A DNA stretch of 64,000 nucleotides from Slackia faecicanis (GTDB lineage: Bacteria > Actinomycetota > Coriobacteriia > Coriobacteriales > Eggerthellaceae), in contig NZ_QICB01000006.1 in the NCBI RefSeq assembly GCF_003725295.1, positions 42,478 through 106,477 on the forward strand, written 5' to 3'. The position numbers were made by a program, and so were the translations under genes. Each line of letters begins with the position of its first letter. Position 1 is the stretch's first letter. The notes under the pieces were generated by a model. It searched no databases. It saw only the letters and a list, made by a program, of their open reading frames with translations, and was not told the origin of the DNA. Shown here piece by piece: positions 10,403 through 18,191 of the stretch.

Positions 10403-11320
10403 TCAGTTTCCCTCTTTCCGAATCTTGCGTTCCAGCGCGGCCGTGGCCGCGGACACGTGGTCGAGAACATCTTCCGCCGTCACGCACAGCTCGCTGCGGT
10501 CAACCGCCGCCAGCATGCCGGCGCGCGCATGCAGAAACGTGCCGGCGGCACAGGCGTCGAAGGGGTCGGCGCCTTGGCAAAGCAACGCCCCGATCATGCC
10601 GGCAAGGATGTCGCCCGTTCCCGCCTTGGCAAGCGCCGGGGTTCCCTGCAGCATGGCGGCCACATCGCCCGCCGATTCTTCGTCACCCGTGGCGATGAAG
10701 GTATCGGGGCCTTTCAGCACGCAGACCACGCCGAACGCGCGAGCCAGCGCAAGGGCCAGCTCCTGGGGCTTCAGGCGGCCCGGGTCGGGCACGTCCTGCG
10801 CGCTTTCCTCGAGAAAGCGCATCAGACGCAGCGCCTCGCCGCCGTGCGGGGTGATCACCGTGGGAATGCCTTCGACGAAGCGCTTGCGCGCCGCGGCCGC
10901 TCCCTCTTCGCAGGCCAGGGCGCGCAGGCCGCCGCCGTCGAGCAGCACGGGAGCCTTGCAAAGGACCAGCAGGTCGATCACGCGACGCACATCGTCATCG
11001 GTGCCGGCCATGCCGCAGCCCGCCACCACGGCGCGAGGACGGCATTCGGTGGACGCGTGCTCTTCCTCGAAGAATTCCTCCGTAGAAAGCACGACCGCCG
11101 ACGGCTGCACGATATGCAGCACGCCGGCGGCTTTTTCTCCCGTATATGCCTTCACGTAGCCCGCGCCCATGCGGTTGGCCGCCGAGACCGCCAAAACGGC
11201 GGCGCCGACGAAGCGGTCGCTTCCCACCACGAGCTCGCAGACTCCGCGCGTGTATTTGTTGACGTCGGCCCGAAGCGTAGGCAGCGCGCGAGCCGCTTTC
11301 TTGGATGTGATCGATTTCAT
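10403..11320 (-). CDS. nnrD: ADP/ATP-dependent NAD(P)H-hydrate dehydratase
   Basis: 305 residues of the YjeF C-terminal (NnrD) family, ribokinase-like fold. It repairs damaged, hydrated NAD(P)H. The two hallmark motifs are present: TPHGGE (157-162) and AKAGTGDILAGM (231-242), where Asp237 is the expected catalytic residue. The N-terminal epimerase domain (NnrE) found fused in many bacteria is absent and no epimerase gene is seen in this window. The gene starts one base after the acpS stop (TGACATG) and runs into the DUF308 gene the same way, so all three are translationally coupled. The acpS-nnrD neighbourhood is common in bacteria. Confidence 0.9.
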   Translation of the reverse strand: MKSITSKKAARALPTLRADVNKYTRGVCELVVGSDRFVGAAVLAVSAANRMGAGYVKAYTGEKAAGVLHIVQPSAVVLSTEEFFEEEHASTECRPRAVVAGCGMAGTDDDVRRVIDLLVLCKAPVLLDGGGLRALACEEGAAAARKRFVEGIPTVITPHGGEALRLMRFLEESAQDVPDPGRLKPQELALALARAFGVVCVLKGPDTFIATGDEESAGDVAAMLQGTPALAKAGTGDILAGMIGALLCQGADPFDACAAGTFLHARAGMLAAVDRSELCVTAEDVLDHVSAATAALERKIRKEGN

Positions 11321-11321
11321 G

Positions 11322-11876
11322 TCAGTACCCGCCTTTCCGAGAAACGGGGGTGTCGGACGAAGCGCCCGAAGCGCCGATCGCCTCCACCTGCCGGGTTGTC
11401 TGCGACCCCAGGTCGTCCAGCACGGCGCGCGCGTCTTTGAATTGTTTGGCCAGTTCGGCCTTCATATCGCGGCGCTTTTCGCCCTCGACCCTGGAATCTT
11501 GCGTGATGACGACCGCGTTGGCCACCGCCACGCTGTGCGTGTAAGACAGCGAAAGGGGGACTTCGATCACGCCCTGTTCGCGAGCCGCTTCGGCTGCGCG
11601 GCCGTGCAGCGCCACCGCGGGCTTGCCGCGGCCATCGCGCACCACTTCCACATCGGTCATACGCACGCCGTGGGCGAGAATGCCCGTGCCGAGGGCCTTG
11701 CAGACGGCCTCTTTGGCGGCGAAGCGGGCGGCGTAATGGGCGGCGGGGTTGGGTTTGGCATCGCAGTAGGCCCGTTCTTCGGGCGTGAACGCCCGGCGCG
11801 CGAACGCAGGCGTGCGGGAAAGCACGGTTTTCATGCGTTCTATTTCGACGATATCGACTCCGAGGCCGACGGTCAT
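11322..11876 (-). CDS. acpS: holo-[acyl-carrier-protein] synthase with C-terminal extension
   Basis: AcpS transfers 4'-phosphopantetheine from CoA to the serine of acyl carrier protein. The family motifs are seen: GLGVDIVEIERM (about 4-15, metal-binding Asp8) and RFAAKEAVCKALGTG (51-65, metal-binding Glu56). The core ends near residue 128, the normal AcpS length, but the frame continues for about 56 residues, rich in charged residues, before the stop that overlaps the start region of nnrD. The extension is unusual; see findings. Start ATG 11876 follows AAAGGA. The frame remains open far upstream to 12437 but without a ribosome site. Confidence 0.92.
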   Translation of the reverse strand: MTVGLGVDIVEIERMKTVLSRTPAFARRAFTPEERAYCDAKPNPAAHYAARFAAKEAVCKALGTGILAHGVRMTDVEVVRDGRGKPAVALHGRAAEAAREQGVIEVPLSLSYTHSVAVANAVVITQDSRVEGEKRRDMKAELAKQFKDARAVLDDLGSQTTRQVEAIGASGASSDTPVSRKGGY

Positions 11877-12372
11877 GGGCGTTCCTTTCGTCTGTTTCCG
11901 CCATTGTACTCCCAGCGAAACGCAGCGCACATGAAAAGCGCACCGGGCAAGAGAAAACGCACCATGCGCACCGAAGCGCAAACGGCGGGCAGGCGGCCAT
12001 GACGAAGCGGAAGCGCCGCGCCAAGGGCTCGCGAGCGAAGGGCCGAAGGCATGCGGCGATCGCGGCGCCCGCCGCCGACGTGCGCTAAAACCGGCACCGC
12101 GCACGACACACGGAAGCATCGCGGGCGATGGAGACGCAGCGGCGGGCGTAGGCGGCGCAAACGGTGCGATCGTCGCGACGGATGCAGACGCGCGGCGGGC
12201 GGGCGGGCATACCGAAAGGGCCGGCCCCGGAAAGATTCGGAGCCGGCCCTTGGCAGCACGGGTTTTCATACGGCCCGCCCGCACGTTCGGCCGCGCGCCA
12301 CGTCGCGCGCATCCGAACGGCAGCCCGCCCCGCAGACGCAGGTCCGCGCAGCGATGCGCCCCTTTCGCCTGC
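11877..12372. other. gene-free stretch between acpS and ferritin genes
   Basis: About 500 bases with very high GC and several open frames on both strands whose translations are Arg/Pro-rich and unlike proteins. I see no credible gene. A GC-rich hairpin at 12216-12251 is the only clear signal. Confidence 0.55.
12213..12251 (-). terminator. candidate terminator downstream of ferritin
   Basis: Stem AAGGGCCGGC / GCCGGCCCTT (10 bp, 16-base loop that can pair further) followed on the minus strand by TTTCGG. It lies about 120 bases after the ferritin stop. Confidence 0.45.
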
Positions 12373-12888
12373 TTACGCGTTGGCGAGCGGCGAGGGCGTG
12401 ACGTAGACGCGAGAGGCGTACTCGCGGTCCAGGTCATAAAGCGCCTTGGCGTCGGAACCGAACAGGCGCATCTTGGTGATCATGTCGTCGGCGTGGGTTT
12501 CCTCTTCCATCTGCTCGTCGATGAACCAGTCGAGGAACTTCATGCAACGATAATCCTTCACCTCGGCCGCAGCGGCGTAGATCGCGTTGATACGGGCGGT
12601 GATGTAGCGCTCGTGCTCGCCTGCGGCCTCCAGCGGACCCATGAAATCGGTGAACTCCTTATCAGGCTGACCGATGGCGCCGAGCTTGATTTTCTCGCCG
12701 TTGTCATGCAGGTAGTTGCGGAAGATCAGAGCATGGTCGCGCTCTTCGGCGGCCTGGATCATGTAGTAGTTCGCGTAGCCCTGCAGGCCCTCTTCCTCAT
12801 AGTAGTCGGCAAAAGACATGTACAGATATGCGCTGTAGAGTTCGGCGTTGATCTGGTCATTGATCAGCTCGTACACCTTCTTGTCCAT
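12373..12888 (-). CDS. ftnA: ferritin
   Basis: 171 residues, the standard length of a non-haem bacterial ferritin, a four-helix-bundle iron store that assembles into a 24-mer. Ferroxidase ligands are in place: Glu16 in NAELYSAYLY, Glu49 and His52 in AAEERDHAL, Glu91 region, and Gln126 in DEQMEEE. No haem-binding Met pattern of bacterioferritin is obvious. Start ATG 12888 follows AAAGGAGCG. Single-gene unit with terminators on both sides. Confidence 0.94.
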   Translation of the reverse strand: MDKKVYELINDQINAELYSAYLYMSFADYYEEEGLQGYANYYMIQAAEERDHALIFRNYLHDNGEKIKLGAIGQPDKEFTDFMGPLEAAGEHERYITARINAIYAAAAEVKDYRCMKFLDWFIDEQMEEETHADDMITKMRLFGSDAKALYDLDREYASRVYVTPSPLANA

Positions 12889-12990
12889 TGAAACGCTCCT
12901 TTCCGAAATGCCGCGCGAGGCGGCTCGCCCATTCCGATGCGGCCATTGTACGACGCAAGAAAACGCATGCAGGCAAAACGGGCCGAATCA

Positions 12991-13026
12991 TAACAAGAAA
13001 AACGACCCGCCGAACGGCGGGCCGTT
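12991..13026 (-). terminator. intrinsic terminator of the degV gene
   Basis: On the minus strand an 11-bp interrupted stem (AACG, mismatch, CCCGCC with partner arm and 4-base loop) is followed by TTTCTTGTTA, 57 bases after the DegV stop. Confidence 0.82.
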
Positions 13027-13082
13027 GCAAGTGCATGAAAGATGGTCTTCACCGCGGTTCGCGAACGAATCCGTACAGACGC

Positions 13083-13943
13083 TTAGTCCAGAATCTGAAC
13101 GCCGATGCCGATAAGACCGGGGCCGGTATGAACCACAAGCGCGGGCGAAATCTGCTCGAAGACGAATTCCTCGGCGTCGGACATGGCTTCGCAGCCCTGT
13201 TCGAACAACTCGCGGGCCTCTTCGTATGCGCCGCCATGCACCACCGCGAAACGATAGCGCTTCGCGCCGGCCGCCTTCTTCTTCACGATAGAAAGAGCCT
13301 TCTTCAGCGAGGCCTTGCGTCCGTGAGCCTTCGCCACGGGAACATAGACGCCTTCGTCGTTGCAGGCAATGATGGGGCGCACATCGAGCGCCGAGCCGAT
13401 CGAGTACACGGCCTTGCTGATGCGGCCGCCCTTGTACAGGTATTCAAGGGTGTCCACGCAAAAATACGCATAGGTGGACTGTGCGGAGCGATAGGCCCTC
13501 TCGATGATTTCCTCGAACGGAACGCCCTGCTTCGCCAAGCGAGCGGCCTCGACCGCGGTGAGGCCCGAGCCCAAGCCGATCCTCTTGGTATCGACGATTT
13601 CGACCGTCAGGTCGCGATAGCCGGTAGCGACGCTTTTGAACAGGTTATACGTGCCGGAAAGGCCCGAGGAAATGGTGACGCCGATGACATGGGTCACGCC
13701 TTCCGCCACCATGGTGTCGAAGGCTTCGGCCACGTCGGACGGAGAAGGCGTGGATGTACGCGGGATTTCTTCGGAGAAACGCGCGTACACTTCGTCGGGC
13801 TGGATATCCACACGGTCTCGATACGACGCATCGTGGTAGTTGATATGCAATGCAACTACATAAATACCCAGTTCGGCGGCAAGCTCGACAGGAACGTCTG
13901 AGCACGAATCGGTGATCACGGCGATTTTTTGGGCCTTTTCCAT
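13083..13943 (-). CDS. DegV/FakB family fatty-acid-binding protein
   Basis: 286 residues of the two-domain DegV fold, which binds one fatty acid and in Firmicutes presents it to the kinase FakA. Visible motifs are ITDSCSDVP at the N-terminus (about 10-18), RTSTPSPSD (62-70) and the FLxVDTLEYLxKGGRI-type strand-helix (here CVDTLEYLYKGGRIS). No FakA kinase gene is in the window, so its partner is unknown. Start ATG 13943 follows AAAGGG. A plausible promoter is at 13987-14015. Confidence 0.9.
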   Translation of the reverse strand: MEKAQKIAVITDSCSDVPVELAAELGIYVVALHINYHDASYRDRVDIQPDEVYARFSEEIPRTSTPSPSDVAEAFDTMVAEGVTHVIGVTISSGLSGTYNLFKSVATGYRDLTVEIVDTKRIGLGSGLTAVEAARLAKQGVPFEEIIERAYRSAQSTYAYFCVDTLEYLYKGGRISKAVYSIGSALDVRPIIACNDEGVYVPVAKAHGRKASLKKALSIVKKKAAGAKRYRFAVVHGGAYEEARELFEQGCEAMSDAEEFVFEQISPALVVHTGPGLIGIGVQILD

Positions 13944-13986
13944 GCGATCCCTTTTCCTCGACTGCATCTAGTATTCATTACCAGAT

Positions 13987-14015
13987 TATGTAATGCTTCA
14001 TATCATATCAAGCAA
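13987..14015 (-). promoter_or_regulatory. promoter of the degV gene
   Basis: TTGCTT, a 17-base AT-rich spacer, then TACATA on the minus strand, about 45 bases ahead of the DegV start. The surrounding 50 bases are clearly AT-rich compared with neighbours and also carry short dyads. Confidence 0.45.
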
Positions 14016-14093
14016 TGTGAAGTTTACAAGAAAGCATCGTGGTGTCCTTCTCGGCCATCGCGAAAACCGCCCGAACGACGATAAGCTACGCAT

Positions 14094-14705
14094 ATGGAAC
14101 CTTTGAACAACACCGAAGAAACCCCGACCGCCTCCGAACGCGCCATGCGCGACTTCGAAGCGCTCGTGCAAACGCTGCATTTTCCCCGGTACCGCGAGCT
14201 ACCGGCCATCGAGCTATACATGGACCAAGTGCTCACGTATGTAGACGACCAGCTGCGCCCCTTGCTTCCCGAGGGCGAGAAACTGCTCACGTCGTCGATG
14301 GTGAACAACTACGTCAAGCAGAAGCTCATCCCCGTGCCCACGCAGAAACGCTACGGGCGCGAACACGTGGCGCTGCTCATCTTCATCTGCCTGATGAAGC
14401 GCTCCGTCTCGATCGCCGATATCCAGAGGCTGTTCGCCATGCAGGCGGCGGCTTCATCCACCGAGCGCGCGTACGACTTCTTCTGCACGGCCGCCGAAGA
14501 AAGCCTGCGCTCGCTGTTCTGCGGCACGACAAGCGCTCGCAATCTGAGCGAATGGGCGATCGAAGACCCTAGCGGATTCGCGTTTTCTCTACGCATCGCG
14601 CAGGCCGACGAGCTGTCGTTGGAACGCAAAATGGTGATCGCGGCCGCAACGGCGATCGCCAACAAGGTCTACCTGGAAAAATGCCTGGAGTTCGCAAGCC
14701 TTTAG
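14094..14705 (+). CDS. DUF1836 domain protein
   Basis: 203 residues. The segment around residues 25-120 (FPRYRELPAIELYMDQVLTYVDD, then SSMVNNYVKQKLIPVP and KRYGREHVALL) matches my memory of DUF1836, a family proposed to be MerR-like transcription factors because of its helix-turn-helix-like N-terminal part. Function is unknown. The ATG has no strong ribosome site. It ends 26 bases before the YgbA-type gene, so both are probably one unit. The identification rests on pattern memory. Confidence 0.7.
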   Translation: MEPLNNTEETPTASERAMRDFEALVQTLHFPRYRELPAIELYMDQVLTYVDDQLRPLLPEGEKLLTSSMVNNYVKQKLIPVPTQKRYGREHVALLIFICLMKRSVSIADIQRLFAMQAAASSTERAYDFFCTAAEESLRSLFCGTTSARNLSEWAIEDPSGFAFSLRIAQADELSLERKMVIAAATAIANKVYLEKCLEFASL

Positions 14706-14731
14706 CGACCCCCGATACGAAACGGACGAAC

Positions 14732-15166
14732 ATGAACGCTGAAGAAGCCATCGATCGAGCCTACGAACGCCTGGGCGAACGCATCCACGAGAAGTTTCGC
14801 CGCAAGGACATCGCGCGCGACATCGTCACGCTGGCAGGCATGGCGGAAATCTATTGCGCCGACCACCACGACGACGCGCAGCGCGTGCCGTTTCGCAGCG
14901 AAGCCACCGAAGCCGGCGCGTATCCCGCGCGCAAGATACCTCGCCTCTGCCCTGATTGCGCGCGCCATGTCCGCTACGGAGAAGTACGACGAGCCCTGTG
15001 CACGCGCGACCCCAGGCCATCGTGCAAAACCTGCTCGAATCACTGCTACGCGCCCGACGAGGCCGCGTGGCAACGCACGTGCATGGCCTATGCAGGCCCC
15101 CGGGCCATGTTTCGCGGGCACGCGATCGACGCGATCAGACACTTGATCCAAACCCGCAGAAGCTAG
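14732..15166 (+). CDS. YgbA-type nitrous-oxide-stimulated promoter family protein
   Basis: 144 residues. Cysteine positions 42, 73, 76, 90, 98, 101 and 105 and the C-terminal pattern CKTCSNHCY followed by YAGPRAMFRGH match the YgbA_NO family (named after a nitrous-oxide-stimulated promoter). In Escherichia coli YgbA is linked to nitric-oxide stress; the chemistry is not certain and the cysteines suggest a metal or Fe-S site. Start ATG 14732 is the likely one; upstream starts at 14681 overlap the DUF1836 gene. A strong terminator follows. Confidence 0.75.
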   Translation: MNAEEAIDRAYERLGERIHEKFRRKDIARDIVTLAGMAEIYCADHHDDAQRVPFRSEATEAGAYPARKIPRLCPDCARHVRYGEVRRALCTRDPRPSCKTCSNHCYAPDEAAWQRTCMAYAGPRAMFRGHAIDAIRHLIQTRRS

Positions 15167-15201
15167 CCCGCGGCGCAAGAGAGAGGGGCGGCGAAATGTC
15201 C

Positions 15202-15231
15202 CGCGCGCCCTCGTTCGGGCGCGCGCTTTTG
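15202..15231 (+). terminator. intrinsic terminator of the DUF1836-ygbA unit
   Basis: Nine-bp GC stem (CGCGCGCCC / GGGCGCGCG, 6-base loop) followed by CTTTT, 36 bases after the stop. Confidence 0.75.
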
Positions 15232-15570
15232 CGTACTTTGGATTTTTCGGGCCTTCTCGGCCAAAAAATGCGAGGTTTGGCACGAAAACCGAGCGGGGCG
15301 CGCCATCTCCTGCGGAAAATTCGCCGTTCGCGCTTGAAAACACACCGTTAACCGCAGCCCAACCGCTCCGCACCCCTTCGACACCGCCTCTTTTGTAGCA
15401 GAACCTCGAAAAAATGACCTGAGAGGCCTCTTTTTTCCAAACTTCATGACGAGCGGGGCCGAAAAGGCGCGCCGCGAAAAAGGCCCTCGATGCGAGGGCC
15501 TGAAAACGCGAAAGCAGCCCGACCGGAGCCGTCGGCCGAGCGTCGTGAAGAACGGGCCGTACCGCCCGCC
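15232..15570. other. gene-free spacer with AT-rich blocks in GC-rich context
   Basis: No credible gene. The stretch alternates GC-rich words with A- and T-runs and has short self-complementary segments, for example TTTTTCGGGCC with GGCCAAAAA near 15240-15270 and GAGGCCTC followed by six Ts near 15423. Similar text occurs in the larger spacer at 39874-40831. Confidence 0.4.
15474..15501 (-). terminator. intrinsic terminator of the ZIP transporter gene
   Basis: Nine-bp perfect stem (AGGCCCTCG / CGAGGGCCT, 3-base loop) followed on the minus strand by TTTT, 70 bases after the stop. Confidence 0.8.
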
Positions 15571-16365
15571 TTAGCCCAGCGCGACGTCGAGGACCATCAT
15601 GGTCAGAAAACCCAGCATGACGCCGGCAGTGCCCCAGTTGGCGTGCTCGCCCAGATGCGCCTCGGGAATAAGCTCCTCCACCACCACGAACATCATGGCG
15701 CCCGCGGAAAACGCCAGCATCCAGGGCATGTACGGCGTGATGAACCCGACGCCCAGCACCACCAGGCAGCCGAACACCGGCTCGGCCAGGCCCGACAGCG
15801 CGCCCATGGCGAACGCCTTCGGCCTGCTCATGCCCTCCTGCGCAAGCGGCAGCGAAACCGCTGCGCCCTCGGGAATGTTCTGGATGCCGATGCCCAACGC
15901 AAGCGCCGTGGCCATGCCGAACAGCGCAGGGTCGGCCCCCTGCTGCGCCGCCATGGCGAACAGCAGGCCCACGCTCATTCCTTCGGGAATGTTGTGCAGC
16001 GTGACAGCCGTGAACAGCAGCGTCGAGCGCCCCCAGCGCGACGGCAGGCCCTCAGCTCGCTCTTTGCCTATATTGAGATGGGGCAGCAGCGCATGCAGCA
16101 CGAACAGGAACAACGCTCCCAAGACGAAGCCGCCCGCCGCGGGAACCCAACCGATCTGCCCTGCCTCTTCAGCCTTTTCGATAGCGGGGATCAACAGGCT
16201 CCAAACGCTGGCCGCGATCATCACGCCGGCGGCGAAGCCCAAAAACAGCGTCTGCGCAACGCCGCCCTTTTTGCCGCGAAGCAGAAACACCGCGGCCGCA
16301 CCGAGCGCCGTGCACGCGAACGTGAATCCCGTGCCCGCCGCAGCGCCAAAAAACGATTCGAACAT
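15571..16365 (-). CDS. ZIP family metal transporter
   Basis: 264 residues, eight membrane segments. The two metal-binding helices are typical of the ZIP family: HNIPEGMSVGL (helix IV) and QNIPEGAAVSLPL (helix V), the second with Gln in place of the usual His. ZIP proteins move Zn, Fe or Mn into the cytoplasm. Cytoplasmic loop III is short and not His-rich. Start ATG 16365 follows GAAGGATGG. Single-gene unit. Confidence 0.92.
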   Translation of the reverse strand: MFESFFGAAAGTGFTFACTALGAAAVFLLRGKKGGVAQTLFLGFAAGVMIAASVWSLLIPAIEKAEEAGQIGWVPAAGGFVLGALFLFVLHALLPHLNIGKERAEGLPSRWGRSTLLFTAVTLHNIPEGMSVGLLFAMAAQQGADPALFGMATALALGIGIQNIPEGAAVSLPLAQEGMSRPKAFAMGALSGLAEPVFGCLVVLGVGFITPYMPWMLAFSAGAMMFVVVEELIPEAHLGEHANWGTAGVMLGFLTMMVLDVALG

Positions 16366-16901
16366 ATTCCATCCTTCACACGCAGCCCCGCAGGCCGCAA
16401 CCAAATCCTTTACGCACGCTCACGCCGAAACGCACGGCGAAAACGCATCGGCCCATACTATGCCGGAATGGGTCGACCCGAGCTGTAAAGATGCGCGAAG
16501 GCGCTGCGAAACGGCGCGGCGCACATCGCCGCGATTCAAGCGCGCCAAGCAACGACAACCTCGGGCGGCACGCCGCCGAACGAAGCCGCCGGCCGCTTCG
16601 CACGCCGAAAAGCCCCGCGCCGCGCAACCAGGCAAGCCCGACGGCTCACGACCCTTCGGCGCGGCGCGCAAAGCGCCCGGAAGACCGGCATCGAGAACGC
16701 CGAACGGCCCTTCGCGGCACCACACGGGGCGCCTGGAGGATATTCGCCCTCCACCTGGGAAAAAATACGCTTCGGGAAATACCTTCGGCCGGAAATACCG
16801 TGCATAATGGAATGGGGACCGCGCGATCGGAGAGGATCGCCGCAAGCGCCTTCGATTCGTGCCCTTCAAACAAGACATCCTGCCAGAACAGAGGGGGAAG
16901 C
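16366..16901. other. gene-free stretch upstream of an aminotransferase gene
   Basis: A frame is open through it but codes for an Arg/Pro/Ala-rich string, so I take it as non-coding. Near its end GGAAATACC occurs twice as a direct repeat (16775-16783 and 16791-16799, 16-base period), about 105 bases ahead of the aminotransferase start; this may be an operator or promoter part. Confidence 0.4.
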
Positions 16902-18095
16902 ATGGTCAATCAGCGCATGTACGAACTGGGCAGCGAACCGTCTGCCATCCGCGAGCTTTTCGCGTACGGACTCGCCCGCAAAGAAGAAATAGGCGCCGAA
17001 AACGTCTTCGACTTCAGCCTGGGCAATCCCAGCGTCGCCGCCCCCGAGGCCGTGAAGAAGGCAGCTCTCGAATTGCTGGAAATGCCCGCTCAGCAGGTGC
17101 ACGGCTACACGCCCGCTCCAGGCGCGCCCGGCGTGCGCAGGGCGATCGCCGAATCGCTCAACCACAGGTTCGGCACCGCGTATTCTGCCGAAAACCTATA
17201 CATGACGGTGGGCGCGGCGGCTTCCATCTCTATCTCGATCAACGCGCTTGGCGCGCCAGGCGACGAATTCATGGTGATCGCCCCGTACTTCCCCGAATAC
17301 CGCGTCTGGATCGAGAACGCCGGATGCGTCTGCGTGGAAACGCCCGCGCGCATCGGCAGCTTCCAGCTCGACATTCAGGCGATCGAAGACGCCGTCACCG
17401 AACGCACCAAGGCCGTGATCGTGAACTCGCCCAACAATCCCACCGGCGCCGTCTATCCCGAATGCGACCTGGTGGAGCTCGCCAATACGCTGCGGCGCAA
17501 GCAGGACGAATACGGCCATCCGATCTATCTGATTTCCGACGAGCCGTATCGCGAAATCGTCTACGGAGACACCAACGTGGCTTTCATTCCCACGCTCTTC
17601 GAGAACACGCTAGTGTGCTATTCGTACTCGAAATCGCTCAGCCTGCCGGGCGAGCGCATCGGCTACGTGCTGGTTCCGCCCGCGGCGGCCGATGCTGCCG
17701 ACGTCTACGCTGCCGTATGCGGCGCGGGCAGGGCCCTCGGCTACGTCTGCGCGCCCACGCTGTTCCAGGGCGTCATCGAGAAATGCGTCGACGTGCCTTG
17801 CAATGTCGACGCCTACCGCGAAAACCGCGATGCGCTGTATAACGGCCTGGCCAAGCTCGGCTACGAATGCGTAGCGCCCCAAGGCGCGTTCTACCTGTGG
17901 ATGCGCGCGCTCGAACCCGACGCGAAGGCCTTCTCCGAACGCGCCAAGAAGCACGAGCTGCTGGTGGTGCCCAGCGACAGCTTCGGTATCGAAGGATGGG
18001 TGCGCATCGGCTATTGCGTCGACCGTGCGGTCATCGACGGCGCGCTGCCGGCATTCGCCGCGCTGATGCGCGAGTATCAAGCCGAAAGCCTCTAA
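16902..18095 (+). CDS. pyridoxal-phosphate aminotransferase, class I/II
   Basis: 397 residues with the fold-type I aminotransferase signature: NNPTG (178-182), DEPY (213-216) and the PLP lysine Lys244 in YSYSKSLSLPGERIGY. A conserved Arg near the C-terminus (GWVRIGYC) would bind the substrate carboxylate. The family covers aspartate, aromatic and alanine aminotransferases; the substrate is not decided by sequence. Start ATG 16902 is set by GAGGGGG. A hairpin follows the stop. Confidence 0.88.
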   Translation: MVNQRMYELGSEPSAIRELFAYGLARKEEIGAENVFDFSLGNPSVAAPEAVKKAALELLEMPAQQVHGYTPAPGAPGVRRAIAESLNHRFGTAYSAENLYMTVGAAASISISINALGAPGDEFMVIAPYFPEYRVWIENAGCVCVETPARIGSFQLDIQAIEDAVTERTKAVIVNSPNNPTGAVYPECDLVELANTLRRKQDEYGHPIYLISDEPYREIVYGDTNVAFIPTLFENTLVCYSYSKSLSLPGERIGYVLVPPAAADAADVYAAVCGAGRALGYVCAPTLFQGVIEKCVDVPCNVDAYRENRDALYNGLAKLGYECVAPQGAFYLWMRALEPDAKAFSERAKKHELLVVPSDSFGIEGWVRIGYCVDRAVIDGALPAFAALMREYQAESL

Positions 18096-18136
18096 CGCGC
18101 CGCCTGGCCGGCTTCGCACCGGCCCCGAAAACGCAC

Positions 18137-18161
18137 GGAGGGCGCAAACGATGCGCCCTCC
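18137..18161. terminator. hairpin between convergent genes
   Basis: Ten-bp perfect stem GGAGGGCGCA / TGCGCCCTCC with a 5-base loop. No clear U-run on either side; probably a shared weak terminator for the aminotransferase and the Pro/Ala-rich gene. Confidence 0.5.
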
Positions 18162-18191
18162 CCTTCGGCCGCCCGATCGGACGGATATGTC

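Noticed and set aside
11877..12437. Upstream part of the acpS open frame and other frames in this stretch
   Set aside because: Arg/Pro-rich translation, no ribosome site, AcpS start is well set at 11876; the rest looks like GC-driven chance openness.
16491..16901. N-terminal extension of the aminotransferase frame
   Set aside because: Translation is Arg/Pro/Ala-rich and unlike proteins; ATG 16902 has a strong ribosome site and the family N-terminus.
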